A DNA stretch of 64,000 nt from Sphingobium lignivorans (GTDB lineage Bacteria; Pseudomonadota; Alphaproteobacteria; Sphingomonadales; Sphingomonadaceae): positions 2,635,001 through 2,699,000 of the forward strand of contig NZ_JACHKA010000001.1 of assembly GCF_014203955.1 (NCBI RefSeq). The letters run 5' to 3'. Made by a program: the position numbers and the translations under genes. Below the pieces are notes generated by a model. It saw only the letters and a program-made list of their open reading frames with translations. It was not told where the DNA came from and made no database searches. Each line of letters starts with the position of its first letter. The stretch's first letter is position 1. Positions 1 to 9,713 of this stretch are shown here, piece after piece.

Positions 1-36
1 GGGAATGGGGAAGGGCCATAATGGCGGCGAACGCTC

Positions 37-771
37 TCACGCAACCGCTCTTTTGAGCCGCTCGATCAGGCGCTCGCGCGCGGCGAGCACGTCCTGCCGG
101 CGCGGATCGAAAAGATTCTGGAGGAGGAAATGGCCGGTGAGCGAGAAGCCGGCGAGGATCTCCGGCCAGCCGGCCTCGCCGCCCTGGGTGAGGAAAGCAG
201 GCAAGGGCAGCAACCGCTCCTGCCGCCCGCCTGCCCCTTCCTCGGTCACCGCCCGGCCGGTGCGCGGGCTGATCCAGACGAGCCCCTCGCGCGCGCCGGT
301 GACGGCACATTCGGCCAGATCGAGCCCGAAGCCGAGTTCAGCGAGCAGCAATTGCTCGTAGCGCACCAGCGCCACGGCCCAGCCGCGCGCGGCCGGGGCG
401 GCTTCCACGGCGTCCAGCACCGCGCCGAGCCCGCTCCAGAGCGAGGGATAAGGCTGATGCTCGGGCAATGTCGCGGCCGTGAGCGCGCAGGCCCAGTCGA
501 TGGCCGCCGCCGGCAAGGGCTCTGCAAGCAGCGGACCGCGGCTGCGCTCCAGCTCGAGCGAGAGGCTGGCGAGTTGCTCCGCCGTCCGGGCGCGGAAGAG
601 ACCGCGCACGACATTGCCGGGAATCAGCACCGGCCGCAGCCGGCTCGATCGTCCGCCCTGCACATAGCCGGCCATGAGCCCTGCCTCCTCCGTCAGCGCG
701 CGCACGATCGCACCGTGCTCGCCATGCGGCCGGACCGCGCAGATGATGGCCGTAGCGGCAAGGCTGGTCAT
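37..771 (-). CDS. recO: DNA repair protein RecO
   Basis: A 244-residue protein with the RecO pattern: an N-terminal OB-fold (residues about 1-80, with the TEEAGLMAGYVQGGRSSRLRP-type segment that follows the EHGAIVRALTE stretch) and a helical C-terminal domain. RecO helps RecR load RecA onto SSB-coated single-stranded DNA in gap repair and anneals complementary strands. Length matches the family. The start is preceded by an AAGGAAGG ribosome site. The recO / tpiA / ppiD neighbourhood is usual for sphingomonads. It is a cytoplasmic housekeeping gene read away from the FKBP gene. Confidence 0.93.
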   Translation of the reverse strand: MTSLAATAIICAVRPHGEHGAIVRALTEEAGLMAGYVQGGRSSRLRPVLIPGNVVRGLFRARTAEQLASLSLELERSRGPLLAEPLPAAAIDWACALTAATLPEHQPYPSLWSGLGAVLDAVEAAPAARGWAVALVRYEQLLLAELGFGLDLAECAVTGAREGLVWISPRTGRAVTEEGAGGRQERLLPLPAFLTQGGEAGWPEILAGFSLTGHFLLQNLFDPRRQDVLAARERLIERLKRAVA

Positions 772-876
772 CGCCCTTCCTTACCCGGCCTTCGCGCGAT
801 CGCGAAGAGCGGGACGATTGACCGGCGCGCGCTTTCCCGCAATGGCGGCGGCAACTGGTAATGAAAGGAGCGGCAG

Positions 877-1377
877 GTGCAGCGAATCATGCGTTGGGGC
901 ATCGCGGGAATGGCGGCCGCGACTCTGGGCGCCCTCGCCTTCGCGCAGGACGAGCCGAGCGCCCCCGACGTCGCGCAAAGTGCGCAGTGGCACAATCAGC
1001 AGGCGCTCGCTCTGGCGAAGCTGCACTGGCAGGATGGCTGGCGAGTGCTGCCCGGCGGACTGCGCTGGCGACCGGTCAGTGGCGACGGCTCGGGAGTTCA
1101 TCCGACTGTCGAGGATGCGGTGACGCTCCATTATGAGGGCCGCCTCGTCGACGGCACGGTGTTCGACAGCAGCTACGCGCGCGGCGAACCGGCCACCTTC
1201 CCGCTCGGCCGGCTCATCAAGGCTTGGCAGATGGCGGTGCCGCAGATGGGCCTGGGCGACACAATCGAGATCGCGGTGCCGGCAGAGCTGGGCTATGGCC
1301 CCCGCGGCAAGGGCCCGATACCGGGCGGCGCGACCATGTTCTTCAAGATCGAGCTGCTCGGCATCGAGGGCCGGTAA
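877..1377 (+). CDS. Exported FKBP-type peptidyl-prolyl cis-trans isomerase
   Basis: 166 residues. A hydrophobic N-terminus ending in ALAFAQ (about residue 24) looks like a signal peptide, so the enzyme probably acts in the periplasm. From about residue 75 on there is a clear FKBP domain: the VTLHYEGRLVDGTVFDSS segment, then AELGYGPRGKGPIPGGATMFF near the C-terminus, which lines the proline-binding pocket. It would speed prolyl isomerisation during folding of exported proteins. The GTG start at 877 has AAAGGAG six bases upstream, better placed than for the ATG at 889. Confidence 0.9.
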   Translation: MQRIMRWGIAGMAAATLGALAFAQDEPSAPDVAQSAQWHNQQALALAKLHWQDGWRVLPGGLRWRPVSGDGSGVHPTVEDAVTLHYEGRLVDGTVFDSSYARGEPATFPLGRLIKAWQMAVPQMGLGDTIEIAVPAELGYGPRGKGPIPGGATMFFKIELLGIEGR

Positions 1378-1396
1378 AAGGCGCTTTCGCCCGGCG

Positions 1397-2143
1397 TCAG
1401 GCTGCCGCGATGATCGGCGCGAACTTCGCGGCTGAGAGGCTGGCGCCGCCGACCAGCGCGCCGTCGACATTGTCGAGATGAAGGATATCGGCCGCATTGT
1501 CGCCCGAGACCGAGCCGCCATAGAGAATGCGCATCGCCTGCCCGTCCGCGCCCAGCGCTTCCACCAGGGCGTCACGAAGCGCGCCATGCATGGCGGCTAT
1601 CTGCGCCGGGGTAGCGACCTTGCCGGTGCCGATCGCCCAGACTGGCTCATAGGCGATGGTCAGCCAGCCCGAACCCGCGCCTTCCGGCAAGGATGCCAGC
1701 AGCTGATCGACCACCCAGCCATGGGCGGCCTCGTCGCCCTGCTCGCGCGTATCGAGCGTCTCGCCCACGCACAGCACCACCTCGAGCCCGTGCTGGCTGG
1801 CGCGCGCGGCCTTGGCGGCGACATCCGCATTGGTCTCATGCTGATAAGTGCGCCGTTCGCTGTGGCCGACGAGCGTACCGCCCGCGCCGGCACCCAGCAG
1901 CATGGGCGCGGAGATGCATCCCGTGAACGCGCCCGCTTCTTCCTGATGGCAATCCTGCCCGCCGACAAGGACGGTCCCGGCGAGCGGCGCGGCGGCAGAA
2001 ATGAGCGTCGCGGGCAGAAACAGCGCCACGTCGATATCCGGACGCCCTGCAGCCAGCTCCCCAATGGCCGAAACCTCGCCGAGCTGCGCCTTCAGCCCGT
2101 TCATCTTCCAGTTTCCCGCGATCAGCTTGCGCCTGCCGGTCAT
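1397..2143 (-). CDS. tpiA: Triosephosphate isomerase
   Basis: 248 residues. The N-terminal AGNWKMNG motif holds the active-site Asn and Lys (K13). GHSERR contains the electrophilic His, and AYEPVWAIGTG holds the catalytic Glu and the start of loop 6. YGGSV near the C-terminus binds phosphate. The enzyme interconverts dihydroxyacetone phosphate and glyceraldehyde 3-phosphate in glycolysis. The reading frame extends 31 codons further upstream, but the ATG at 2143 has a GGAGAG ribosome site and gives the normal family N-terminus, so I chose it. It is divergent from ppiD. Confidence 0.96.
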   Translation of the reverse strand: MTGRRKLIAGNWKMNGLKAQLGEVSAIGELAAGRPDIDVALFLPATLISAAAPLAGTVLVGGQDCHQEEAGAFTGCISAPMLLGAGAGGTLVGHSERRTYQHETNADVAAKAARASQHGLEVVLCVGETLDTREQGDEAAHGWVVDQLLASLPEGAGSGWLTIAYEPVWAIGTGKVATPAQIAAMHGALRDALVEALGADGQAMRILYGGSVSGDNAADILHLDNVDGALVGGASLSAAKFAPIIAAA

Positions 2144-2313
2144 CGTCCGAACTCTCCTCTCGCTGTCCAGTCTTCCACGATACAGTCGGTCCGGATGGAC
2201 GGCGCGGGCGGCTTTGTCCAGTGCTTCCACCCGCATTGCCCGCTTGATGCCGCTGGTGCGCGGCCCTAAAGCGACCGGACCTTTCCTTCCCGCCAGCTCC
2301 TGGACCCTACGAC

Positions 2314-4266
2314 ATGAATTTCTTCCGGCGCATCCTCAAGTCCAAGTTCGGCGGGGTGTTCGCGGCCGTGTTTCTTGGCCTGATCGCGCTCGCCTTCGTC
2401 TCGGGGGACCTCACCTCGGGCGGCATGAACCTGTTCGGCCCCTCCTCCGCCGAGGTGGCGAAGATCGGCGGACGGACCATCACCGTCAACGACGTGCAGA
2501 CCCGCACGCAGATGGTGTTCGAGCGGATGCGCAACGAAAACCCCGCCCTCACCATGGACCAGTTCCTCGCCGAAGGCGGACTGCGCAACGTGGCGAGCGA
2601 GATGATCGCGATGCAATCGCTCATCGCTTATGGCGAGAAGCACGGAATGCAGATCAGCAAGGCGCTGATCGACGCCGAGATCGCATCCAATCCCGCCTTC
2701 GTGGACGCGACCGGCAATTTCAGCGAGACCGTGTTCCGCCAGATGCTGGCCCAACAAGGCATTGCCGAGAAGGATCTGCGCGAGGACATCATCGCCAGCA
2801 TCGTCCAGCGACAGATGCTGGCGCCGGTGAGTGCCGGCGCGCGGACGCCCGCCAGCATGGTCCCGCCTTATGCGGCGATGCTGATCGAGGAACGCAGCGG
2901 CGAGATGATCTCCATTCCCTCCGCGGCCTTCGCACCCTCGACGCCGCCGGGCGATGCCGAGCTGCAGGCTTATTACCGCAGCAATCCCGGCCAGTTCACG
3001 GTGCCCGAACAGCGCAAGCTGCGCTATGCGACAGTGAACCTCTCGCGTTTCGAGGCCCAGGCCGCCCCGACGGAGGAAGAGCTTGCGCAGGCCTACAAGG
3101 CACGGTCGCAGGAATTTCAGGCGCGGCAGACGCGCGACGTGAGCCAGCTCATTCTCGCCACCGAGAACGCGGCCCGCGACGCCGCCGCCAAGGCCAAGGC
3201 CGGAACCCCGCTCGCCGATGTGGCGCGCGGGCTCGGCCTCGCCGCCACGCGGATGGACGGGCAGGACGAGAAGGCGCTTGCCAACCAGACGACGCCGGAG
3301 ATCGCCAAAGCCGTCTATGCTGCCGCGAAGGACGCCGTGATCGGCCCGGTGCGCTCACCGCTCGGTTGGGCGGTAGTGCGGGTGGAGGACGTGCGCGCCG
3401 TGCCGGGCAAGACGCTCGATCAGGCCCGCGCGGAGCTTACAGCCGAACTCCGCAAGTCCAAGGAACAGCAGCTTTTCAGCGCCTTCCTGAACGACATCGA
3501 CGGCAAGATCGGCGAAGGCCTCAGCTTCGCCGAACTGGCCAAGGCGCACAACCTGACGATGGTCGAGACCCCGCTCGTCCTCAAGGACGGTACGGCGCTG
3601 CGCGATCCGGCCTTCAAGGCCGACGCGACGCTTGCCGCACTGCTCGACCAGGGCTTCTCCATGTCGGCCGACGATGATGCGCAGGTCGTCTCGGTAAAGC
3701 CCGATGAGGAAGCCGCCATTCTCGCGGTCGAGGACGTGGTAGCAGAGGGCCCGCCGCCGTTCAACGAAGTGAAGTCCGCCGTGCAGGTCGCATGGGGCCT
3801 TTCCAAGGGCGCGGAGCGCGCGCGCCAGCTCGCCACGCAGCTCGCTGCGGAACTGGGCAAGGGCGCCGACCCTGCCGCTGTGCTCGCCAAGCTCGGGCTC
3901 GCGCAGCAAGCGGAACGCCAGACACTCTCGGTCCGCCGGGCCGACATCAACAATCGTGAAGACGGCCGCATCCCGCCGCCACTCGAAGCCCTGTTCACCA
4001 TCAAGGTCGGCGCAACGCGCTTGCTGCCGCTGGAGAACAACCAGGGCTTCTCGGTCGTGCGCCTGGACAAGATCACCCCCAACGATCCCTCACAGGTGCC
4101 GCAGCTGCTGGCTTCGACCCGCGCCGGGCTCAGCAATGTGCTGGGTGGCGAATATGCTCGCCAGTTCATGGTCGCCGTCCAGAAGGAGCTGGGCGTCCAG
4201 AGAAACGAATCCGCGCTGGCGGCAGTCGAGAAAGCCTTGCGCAGCGCGAATGGCGGCGGCGAATAG
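2314..4266 (+). CDS. ppiD: PpiD-type membrane-anchored peptidyl-prolyl isomerase
   Basis: 650 residues. A single transmembrane anchor lies near residues 14-34 (VFAAVFLGLIALAFVSG), followed by a SurA_N-like chaperone domain (GGRTITVNDVQTR onward). The centre (about residues 230-370) is a degenerate parvulin-like rotamase domain, and a long C-terminal chaperone region follows. PpiD homologues sit in the inner membrane facing the periplasm, near the Sec translocon, and assist newly exported proteins. The gene lies 10 bases upstream of trpE on the same strand, a common alphaproteobacterial arrangement. Confidence 0.9.
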   Translation: MNFFRRILKSKFGGVFAAVFLGLIALAFVSGDLTSGGMNLFGPSSAEVAKIGGRTITVNDVQTRTQMVFERMRNENPALTMDQFLAEGGLRNVASEMIAMQSLIAYGEKHGMQISKALIDAEIASNPAFVDATGNFSETVFRQMLAQQGIAEKDLREDIIASIVQRQMLAPVSAGARTPASMVPPYAAMLIEERSGEMISIPSAAFAPSTPPGDAELQAYYRSNPGQFTVPEQRKLRYATVNLSRFEAQAAPTEEELAQAYKARSQEFQARQTRDVSQLILATENAARDAAAKAKAGTPLADVARGLGLAATRMDGQDEKALANQTTPEIAKAVYAAAKDAVIGPVRSPLGWAVVRVEDVRAVPGKTLDQARAELTAELRKSKEQQLFSAFLNDIDGKIGEGLSFAELAKAHNLTMVETPLVLKDGTALRDPAFKADATLAALLDQGFSMSADDDAQVVSVKPDEEAAILAVEDVVAEGPPPFNEVKSAVQVAWGLSKGAERARQLATQLAAELGKGADPAAVLAKLGLAQQAERQTLSVRRADINNREDGRIPPPLEALFTIKVGATRLLPLENNQGFSVVRLDKITPNDPSQVPQLLASTRAGLSNVLGGEYARQFMVAVQKELGVQRNESALAAVEKALRSANGGGE

Positions 4267-4275
4267 GACCGGCGC

Positions 4276-5793
4276 TTGACCCGGAGCACCAGCAGCATGG
4301 AGGCCGCGCGCGCGGCACTTTCCCGAGGGCGGCCGGCGCTGCTTTGGCAACGCGTCATCGCCGACACCGAGACCCCCGTCTCGGCGGCGCTCAAGCTCAT
4401 CGAACCGGAACGCGGGGACTTCATCCTCGAATCCGTGGAGGGCGGCGCGGTGCGCGGGCGCTTCAGCCTCATCGGCCTGGCACCGGACCTTGTCTTCCGC
4501 GCCACGGGCCGCACGAGCGAGATCAACCGGGACTGGCAGACCGATCGGGAAGCCTTCACGCCGCTCGGCACCGATCCGCTCGATGCCCTGCGCGCGCTCG
4601 TCGCCGAATGCCGGGCCGAAGTCGACCCCGAGCTGCCGCCGGCGCTTGCCTGCCTCGTGGGCTATTTCGCCTATGAGACGATCGGCCTTGTGGAGAAGCT
4701 CCCGCGCCCTGCGGACAATGGCCTGGGCACGCCGGACATGCTGTTCGTGCGCCCTACGGTCGTGCTGGTCTTTGACCGTCTGGCCGATGCGTTGACCATC
4801 GTCGCACCGGTCTGGTCAGCGCAGGCAGACCAGATCGACCGCGCGCTGGCGGCGGCGCAGGACCGGATCGAGCAGACCGCCGCCCGGCTCGCCCGCCCCC
4901 TCCCACGCGCACAGGCGCCGGACTTCGACCCCGCAGACATCGCGGTGGAGCCAGTCCTCGGGCCCGGTCGTTATGCGGACATGGTGCGGGCGGCGAAGGA
5001 TTATATCGTCGCGGGCGATATCTTCCAGGTCGTGCTGGCGCAGCGCTTTACCACACCCTTCACGCTGCCGCCGATCGATCTCTATCGCGCCCTGCGACGG
5101 ATCAACCCGTCGCCCTTCCTCTACCATCTCGACTTGCCCGGCTTCGCGCTCACCGGATCCAGCCCGGAAATCCTCGTGCGGGTGCGCGACGGGGAAGTCA
5201 CGATCCGGCCGATCGCGGGGACGCGTCCGCGCGGCCGCGCCGCGACGGAGGATGCCGCGAACCGCGATTCCCTGCTGGACGATCCCAAGGAACGGGCCGA
5301 GCATCTCATGCTGCTGGACCTCGGCCGCAATGACGTGGGCCGCGTGGCCGCCGCCGGCAGCGTGACGGTGACGGACAGCTACATGGTGGAGTTCTACAGC
5401 CATGTGATGCACATCGTCTCGAATGTCGTGGGCCGCCTCGCGCCGGGCAAGGATGCCCTGGACGCGCTGTTTGCCGGCTTCCCCGCAGGCACGGTATCCG
5501 GCGCGCCCAAGGTGCGGGCCTGCGAGATCATCGCCGAGCTGGAACCCGAGACGCGCGGCCCTTATGCGGGCGGCGTCGGCTATTTCTCGCCAGACGGGAA
5601 CATGGATAGCTGCATCGTCCTGCGCACCGCGCTGGTGAAGGACGGCGTGCTCCATGCGCAGGCGGGCGCCGGCATCGTGGCGGACTCAGAGCCCGCCTAC
5701 GAGCAGCGCGAATGCGAGCACAAGTCCGGCGCGCTGTTCGCGGCGGCGCGCGAGGCCGTCCAGATCGCACGCGAGGGCCGGTTCGGGCAGTAG
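4276..5793 (+). CDS. trpE: Anthranilate synthase component I
   Basis: About 505 residues, the normal TrpE length. It makes anthranilate from chorismate, with TrpG supplying ammonia. The N-terminal domain contains the LLES-type tryptophan-binding region (FILESVEGGAVRGRFSLIG). The C-terminal chorismate domain has PSPFLYHLDLPG, GSSPEILVR, the IRPIAGTRPRG motif, LGRNDVGRVA and FPAGTVSGAPKVRA. A TTG at 4276 has AGGA overlapping the ppiD stop. An ATG at 4297 is an alternative start with GGAG eleven bases upstream; the choice is open. Probably co-transcribed with ppiD. Confidence 0.95.
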   Translation: MTRSTSSMEAARAALSRGRPALLWQRVIADTETPVSAALKLIEPERGDFILESVEGGAVRGRFSLIGLAPDLVFRATGRTSEINRDWQTDREAFTPLGTDPLDALRALVAECRAEVDPELPPALACLVGYFAYETIGLVEKLPRPADNGLGTPDMLFVRPTVVLVFDRLADALTIVAPVWSAQADQIDRALAAAQDRIEQTAARLARPLPRAQAPDFDPADIAVEPVLGPGRYADMVRAAKDYIVAGDIFQVVLAQRFTTPFTLPPIDLYRALRRINPSPFLYHLDLPGFALTGSSPEILVRVRDGEVTIRPIAGTRPRGRAATEDAANRDSLLDDPKERAEHLMLLDLGRNDVGRVAAAGSVTVTDSYMVEFYSHVMHIVSNVVGRLAPGKDALDALFAGFPAGTVSGAPKVRACEIIAELEPETRGPYAGGVGYFSPDGNMDSCIVLRTALVKDGVLHAQAGAGIVADSEPAYEQRECEHKSGALFAAAREAVQIAREGRFGQ

Positions 5794-5813
5794 CCGCGAT
5801 CCGTCAAAAGATG

Positions 5814-7130
5814 TTACTCGGCCAGGCTGTAGGCTTGGCGAACATTATCCAGCATCGCCGCCAGGGCGGTACGGTCGTGCCAGCGCCCCTCAACCATCAC
5901 ACCCACCGGATCGCGTAACGTCCCCAGATCATCGAGCGGACTGGCGGCGCTGACAATCAGGTCAGCGCGCGCGCCGGATTCGATTACGCCGTTCCGCGTC
6001 GCGCCAATGGTGGTGGCAAGAAATGCGCCGGGGATGCGCGTCGCCGTCGACAGCGCCTGAAAGCGGCTGAGCCCCGCCTGCTCCAGCTCGGCCAGGTTCT
6101 CATGCAACGAGAAGCCGGCCGCGACGCAGGGGATAGTCGGCGCATCGGTGCCGGCGAGCAGGGGCACATCAGCATCGGCCATCGCCTTCAGCATCTGCTG
6201 CAGGAAGGCATATCTGGCGCGCAGATCAGCCGTCTTTGCGACGTATCCGCTGCGCCGCCATGCGAGTCTGTCCGCTGGCGACACGAGACTCGCATTTGCC
6301 GCCGCAAGGCAGGCTGCGACCACCTCCCTGTGCCCGATGACCCGCATGATACCGCCATAAGTGACCAGATCCGCGCCAACTGCGGTGCCGTGGCGCCGCA
6401 GCAGCGCGATCACATCTGCGATCCGGGCCACCGGCGGCGGTGCATCGGTCTGCTCCGACCCCGGTGCCGAGAAGAAGGTGTAGAAAAACTCTTCCGCATG
6501 CGCGACGGCCGCCTGGCCTTGCTCGATCTGCGCTTCCAGGCCCAATTTGGTGATCCCATGGCCGACCAGCGCCAGGCCCTGGCTGGCTGCCTCATCAGCC
6601 GCGGCTGCAAAGACATCGGCCTCGAGATTGTTGTAGACCTTGATGAAGCGGTAGCCATTCGTCTTCGCCAGCATCACCGCGGTCCGCGCCTCCTTTGGCG
6701 TTGTGACGGTAAAATGCCCGAATGCAGGCGAGCCATCGATAACGAAGGCACTGAACACACGGGGACCGGCGATGTCTCCTCGCGCCGCGGCGGAGGAAAG
6801 CCGGCCGACGAACGCCATGCGCGCGTCTCCCATGTTGACGATGGTCGTGACGCCATTTGCCAGATAAACGGCAAGGTCATCGCGCGTGTCTGAATGGACA
6901 TGCATGTCGGCAAGTCCCGGAGAGACCCATAGTCGCCCTTCGCCATCGATCACCTGCGCGTCGGCCGGAACCTTGATGTCGTTGCCGATCTGCGCGATGT
7001 AGCCGTCACGCACGATGATGGTCTGATCCCGCAAGACGCGCTCGCGGTCCATGGGGACCAAGTTGACGCGCACGAACGCAGTTTCCCGCGCCTGCAGCGA
7101 AACAGCGAAGAGGGCCAGCAGGAGGCCCAT
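5814..7130 (-). CDS. Secreted amidohydrolase-family metal hydrolase
   Basis: About 438 residues from the ATG at 7130. A signal peptide (GLLLALFAVSLQA) is followed by an amidohydrolase fold. Metal ligands are visible as the HVH pair in ADMHVHSDT, further His residues in LVGHGITK and AVAHAEEF, and the Asp in LAGTDAP; the Lys in RFIKVYNN may be the metal-bridging residue. The C-terminal GVIESGARADLIV strand is typical of imidazolonepropionase or prolidase-like amidohydrolases. The substrate is unknown. The frame is open to 7238, so the start is uncertain. It lies between trpE and trpG on the opposite strand, an odd place for it. Confidence 0.8.
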   Translation of the reverse strand: MGLLLALFAVSLQARETAFVRVNLVPMDRERVLRDQTIIVRDGYIAQIGNDIKVPADAQVIDGEGRLWVSPGLADMHVHSDTRDDLAVYLANGVTTIVNMGDARMAFVGRLSSAAARGDIAGPRVFSAFVIDGSPAFGHFTVTTPKEARTAVMLAKTNGYRFIKVYNNLEADVFAAAADEAASQGLALVGHGITKLGLEAQIEQGQAAVAHAEEFFYTFFSAPGSEQTDAPPPVARIADVIALLRRHGTAVGADLVTYGGIMRVIGHREVVAACLAAANASLVSPADRLAWRRSGYVAKTADLRARYAFLQQMLKAMADADVPLLAGTDAPTIPCVAAGFSLHENLAELEQAGLSRFQALSTATRIPGAFLATTIGATRNGVIESGARADLIVSAASPLDDLGTLRDPVGVMVEGRWHDRTALAAMLDNVRQAYSLAE

Positions 7131-7320
7131 GATGGCTCTGGCGAGGCTTGGCACTGCTCCGCTATAAGACTGGACCGGACGGACGCAAGATCCCAACCTG
7201 TCGCGGCCCAGCCAGGATGGGAGGCGGGCAGATAGCAATACCCGTCAGCGACGCCCTTGGAGCCCGCCTTCCGCTCTGATAGGCAGGCCCGAACACGGAC
7301 GGGACGACACCGCAACGGCC

Positions 7321-8274
7321 ATGCACGGACATAGCAGCCAAGACCATGATCACGGTCATCCGGATGACGGGCACGCGCACGATGCCCATCACCATCATCA
7401 CGCACCCGCATCCTTCGGCCGGGCCTTCGCGATCGGCATCGTGCTCAACACCGCTTTCGTGGTCATCGAAGCGGTTTATGGCTTTCTCTCCGGTTCGATG
7501 GCGCTGGTCGCCGATGCCGGGCACAATCTCTCGGACGTTCTCGGCCTCGTCATAGCCTGGGGCGCGACCGTGCTCTCGGCCCGATCGCCCTCCAGCCGCT
7601 TCACTTATGGATTCAAGAGCTCGTCCATCCTCGCCGCGCTGCTGAACGCAGTGCTGCTGATGATCGCCGTGGGGGCGATTGCGCTGGAAAGCATCCAGCG
7701 CTTCATCAATCCAGCGCCGATCAACAGCGGCACGGTCGTCATCGTGGCAGGCATCGGCATCGTCATCAACGGCTTCACCGCATTGCTCTTCATGCGTGGC
7801 GGCAGGGATGACATCAATATCCACGGCGCCTTCTTGCATATGGCGGCAGATGCGCTGGTCTCGCTGGGCGTGGTGGTCGCCGGTGTGCTGATCGGCCTCA
7901 CCGGCCTGCTGTGGATCGACCCGCTGACCAGCCTCGTGATCGTGCTGGTCATCACCATCGGCACCTGGGGGCTGCTGCGGGATTCCGTGAAGATGAGCCT
8001 GCTCGCCGTGCCGGACCGGGTGGATCACGAAGCGGTCGAAGCCTGGCTGCGTGCCCAGCCCGGCGTGACGAAAGTCCATCACATCCACATCTGGCCGCTT
8101 GGTACCACGGACACTGCGATGACGGCGCATCTCCAGATGCCGGCCGGGCATCCGGGCGACGCCTTCCTGCAGCGGCTGGACGCGGAGATGAGCCGGCGTT
8201 TCCGCATCGGCCATTCGACGTTCCAAATCGAGATCGACGCTGCCGAGGGGCGCGTGCCCGGCTGCCCGGCCTGA
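7321..8274 (+). CDS. Cation diffusion facilitator (CzcD-like metal exporter)
   Basis: 317 residues. A His/Asp-rich cytoplasmic N-terminus (residues 1-28, many HDH and HHHH runs) precedes six predicted membrane helices. Metal-site motifs are DAGHNLSD (D65, H68, D72) in helix 2 and HMAAD (H173, D177) in helix 5. The C-terminal cytoplasmic domain (about 215-317) holds KVHHIHIWPLG, the dimer-interface metal site. The family exports Zn, Co or Cd in exchange for protons. The His-rich tail suggests zinc. It is divergent from the amidohydrolase gene. Confidence 0.92.
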   Translation: MHGHSSQDHDHGHPDDGHAHDAHHHHHAPASFGRAFAIGIVLNTAFVVIEAVYGFLSGSMALVADAGHNLSDVLGLVIAWGATVLSARSPSSRFTYGFKSSSILAALLNAVLLMIAVGAIALESIQRFINPAPINSGTVVIVAGIGIVINGFTALLFMRGGRDDINIHGAFLHMAADALVSLGVVVAGVLIGLTGLLWIDPLTSLVIVLVITIGTWGLLRDSVKMSLLAVPDRVDHEAVEAWLRAQPGVTKVHHIHIWPLGTTDTAMTAHLQMPAGHPGDAFLQRLDAEMSRRFRIGHSTFQIEIDAAEGRVPGCPA

Positions 8275-8286
8275 CGGGCGCTCCGT

Positions 8287-9126
8287 TCAGCCGGGCTTGC
8301 GACCGCTCGCCCACCACACACGATGCGGCACGAGCAGAGGCTCCGCGCTGAAATCAGCGGCGAGCAGAGCGCGCAGGCCCTCTTCGAAGCGATCCGTCGC
8401 GGCCGGGTCGAGACTGGCGCGGACGCCGGCGCTGGCCCGGATGCGCCCGCACCAGCCATCATGACTATAGGGCTGCGTCACATCGAAGGAGCATGTCTCG
8501 ATATCCGTGAAGCCCGCATCGGCCAGATCGCCGGGCCATTGCGGATAGATGCCGGTGCCACCGCCCATGGTCCAGGCCGGGTTCGCCTCCAGGATCAGTC
8601 CTTCGGTCGCTTCCACGACGGAACCGCGCAATGGCAGCCAGTCGAAATGGGCAATGACCATGAAGCCACCGGGGCGCAGCACGCGGAAGGTCTCGGCGGC
8701 GGCCTGCGCGCGATCGAACCAGTGCCAGCACTGGCCGGCAGTCACCATGTCGAAGGCAGCATCAGGAAATGGCAGGCTCTCGGCCGTCCCCTGCCGATAG
8801 TCCACAGTGACGCCAGTTTCCCGGTCAAGCCTCGCCGCTTCGTCCAGCAGGGCCGGCGCCGGATCGAGCCCCGTCACACGCATGCCGCGCCGCGCGAAGC
8901 CCCGCGCCAGCGTACCGGTCCCCGTGCCGACATCGAGTATCGTTGCGACACCCGAAAATGCGCCGGTACCGGCCAGCCGGTCGAAGAACGCCTCGGGAAA
9001 GCCGGCCCGAAAAGTGCCGTAATCCGATGCCGTGCGTCCGAAATCCACCTGCGCACCGAAACGGGCGGTGGCCTCGATGTTCGGACCGCGATCCGCTGAC
9101 GCCGTCCGCGCACCGGGCTGGATCAT
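8287..9126 (-). CDS. Class I SAM-dependent methyltransferase
   Basis: 279 residues from the ATG at 9126. Motif I is [12 protein letters not shown] (SAM-binding glycine loop), then [12 protein letters not shown] (acidic loop), and [14 protein letters not shown], the motif found in the UbiE-like Methyltransf_11 group. The C-terminal RVWWASG is family-like. The substrate is not known. It overlaps the stop of the asparaginase-like gene by four bases (ATGA), so the two are probably translated as a coupled pair. Confidence 0.88.
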   Translation of the reverse strand: MIQPGARTASADRGPNIEATARFGAQVDFGRTASDYGTFRAGFPEAFFDRLAGTGAFSGVATILDVGTGTGTLARGFARRGMRVTGLDPAPALLDEAARLDRETGVTVDYRQGTAESLPFPDAAFDMVTAGQCWHWFDRAQAAAETFRVLRPGGFMVIAHFDWLPLRGSVVEATEGLILEANPAWTMGGGTGIYPQWPGDLADAGFTDIETCSFDVTQPYSHDGWCGRIRASAGVRASLDPAATDRFEEGLRALLAADFSAEPLLVPHRVWWASGRKPG

Positions 9127-9626
9127 GGCATCGCCACGAATGCACCCTGCGCCCGGTCCTTCACTACCTCGGCCGCGCGAAATACCGTGCCGTTCATGGT
9201 GATGTAGACGCCCGGCGGCGCGATCTGCGCCGTCGCGAAGGCCATGCCCAGATTGAACGGCGCATCGCTCTCCGCAAAGCGGGCGGGCGCAAGCGCGCCA
9301 ACCAGGACGACAGCACGGTCCTGCGCCAGAGGGGCCAGCGCTGCGGCCGTCTGCGTCATCGTATCGGTGCCATGGGTGATGACGACCGGCCGACCGGGCG
9401 CCGCCGCGACGCGCTCCACGATAAGCGCGCGATCGGCATCGTCGAGATCGAGACTGTCCTTGCGCAGCAGTTCCACGATCTCGACCGGATGCGTAACCCG
9501 CGCAGCGTCGAGCACGCGCGCGAGGATCGACTCGCCGATGCGGTATTCGCTCAGCGCGTCGAAATAGAGCTTGTCGATGGTGCCGCCGGTGGTGAGCACG
9601 AGGATGGGATCGCGGGATTTGATCAT
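9123..9626 (-). CDS. Short asparaginase-like protein (N-terminal asparaginase domain only)
   Basis: 167 residues, about half of a full type I/II asparaginase. It keeps both catalytic boxes: TTGGTIDK (first catalytic Thr, residues 12-19) and HGTDTM (residues 85-90). The C-terminal domain that completes the normal enzyme is absent. Such short forms are annotated as asparaginases in proteobacteria, but activity on asparagine is uncertain. It is the first gene of a two-gene unit with the methyltransferase, which starts inside its stop codon. Confidence 0.85.
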   Translation of the reverse strand: MIKSRDPILVLTTGGTIDKLYFDALSEYRIGESILARVLDAARVTHPVEIVELLRKDSLDLDDADRALIVERVAAAPGRPVVITHGTDTMTQTAAALAPLAQDRAVVLVGALAPARFAESDAPFNLGMAFATAQIAPPGVYITMNGTVFRAAEVVKDRAQGAFVAMP

Positions 9627-9713
9627 GTCTCGTCCATAGCGCGGAACACCGCCGCCCCGCTACCCGTGCGAAGCGATTGCGCACCGGCCCGCCAGCCCGT
9701 AGAGCAACGCGCC

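Noticed and set aside
2001..3677. Long plus-strand open frame overlapping tpiA and ppiD
   Set aside because: Low-complexity Arg/Gly-rich translation in a shifted frame; ppiD in the other frame has clear domains.
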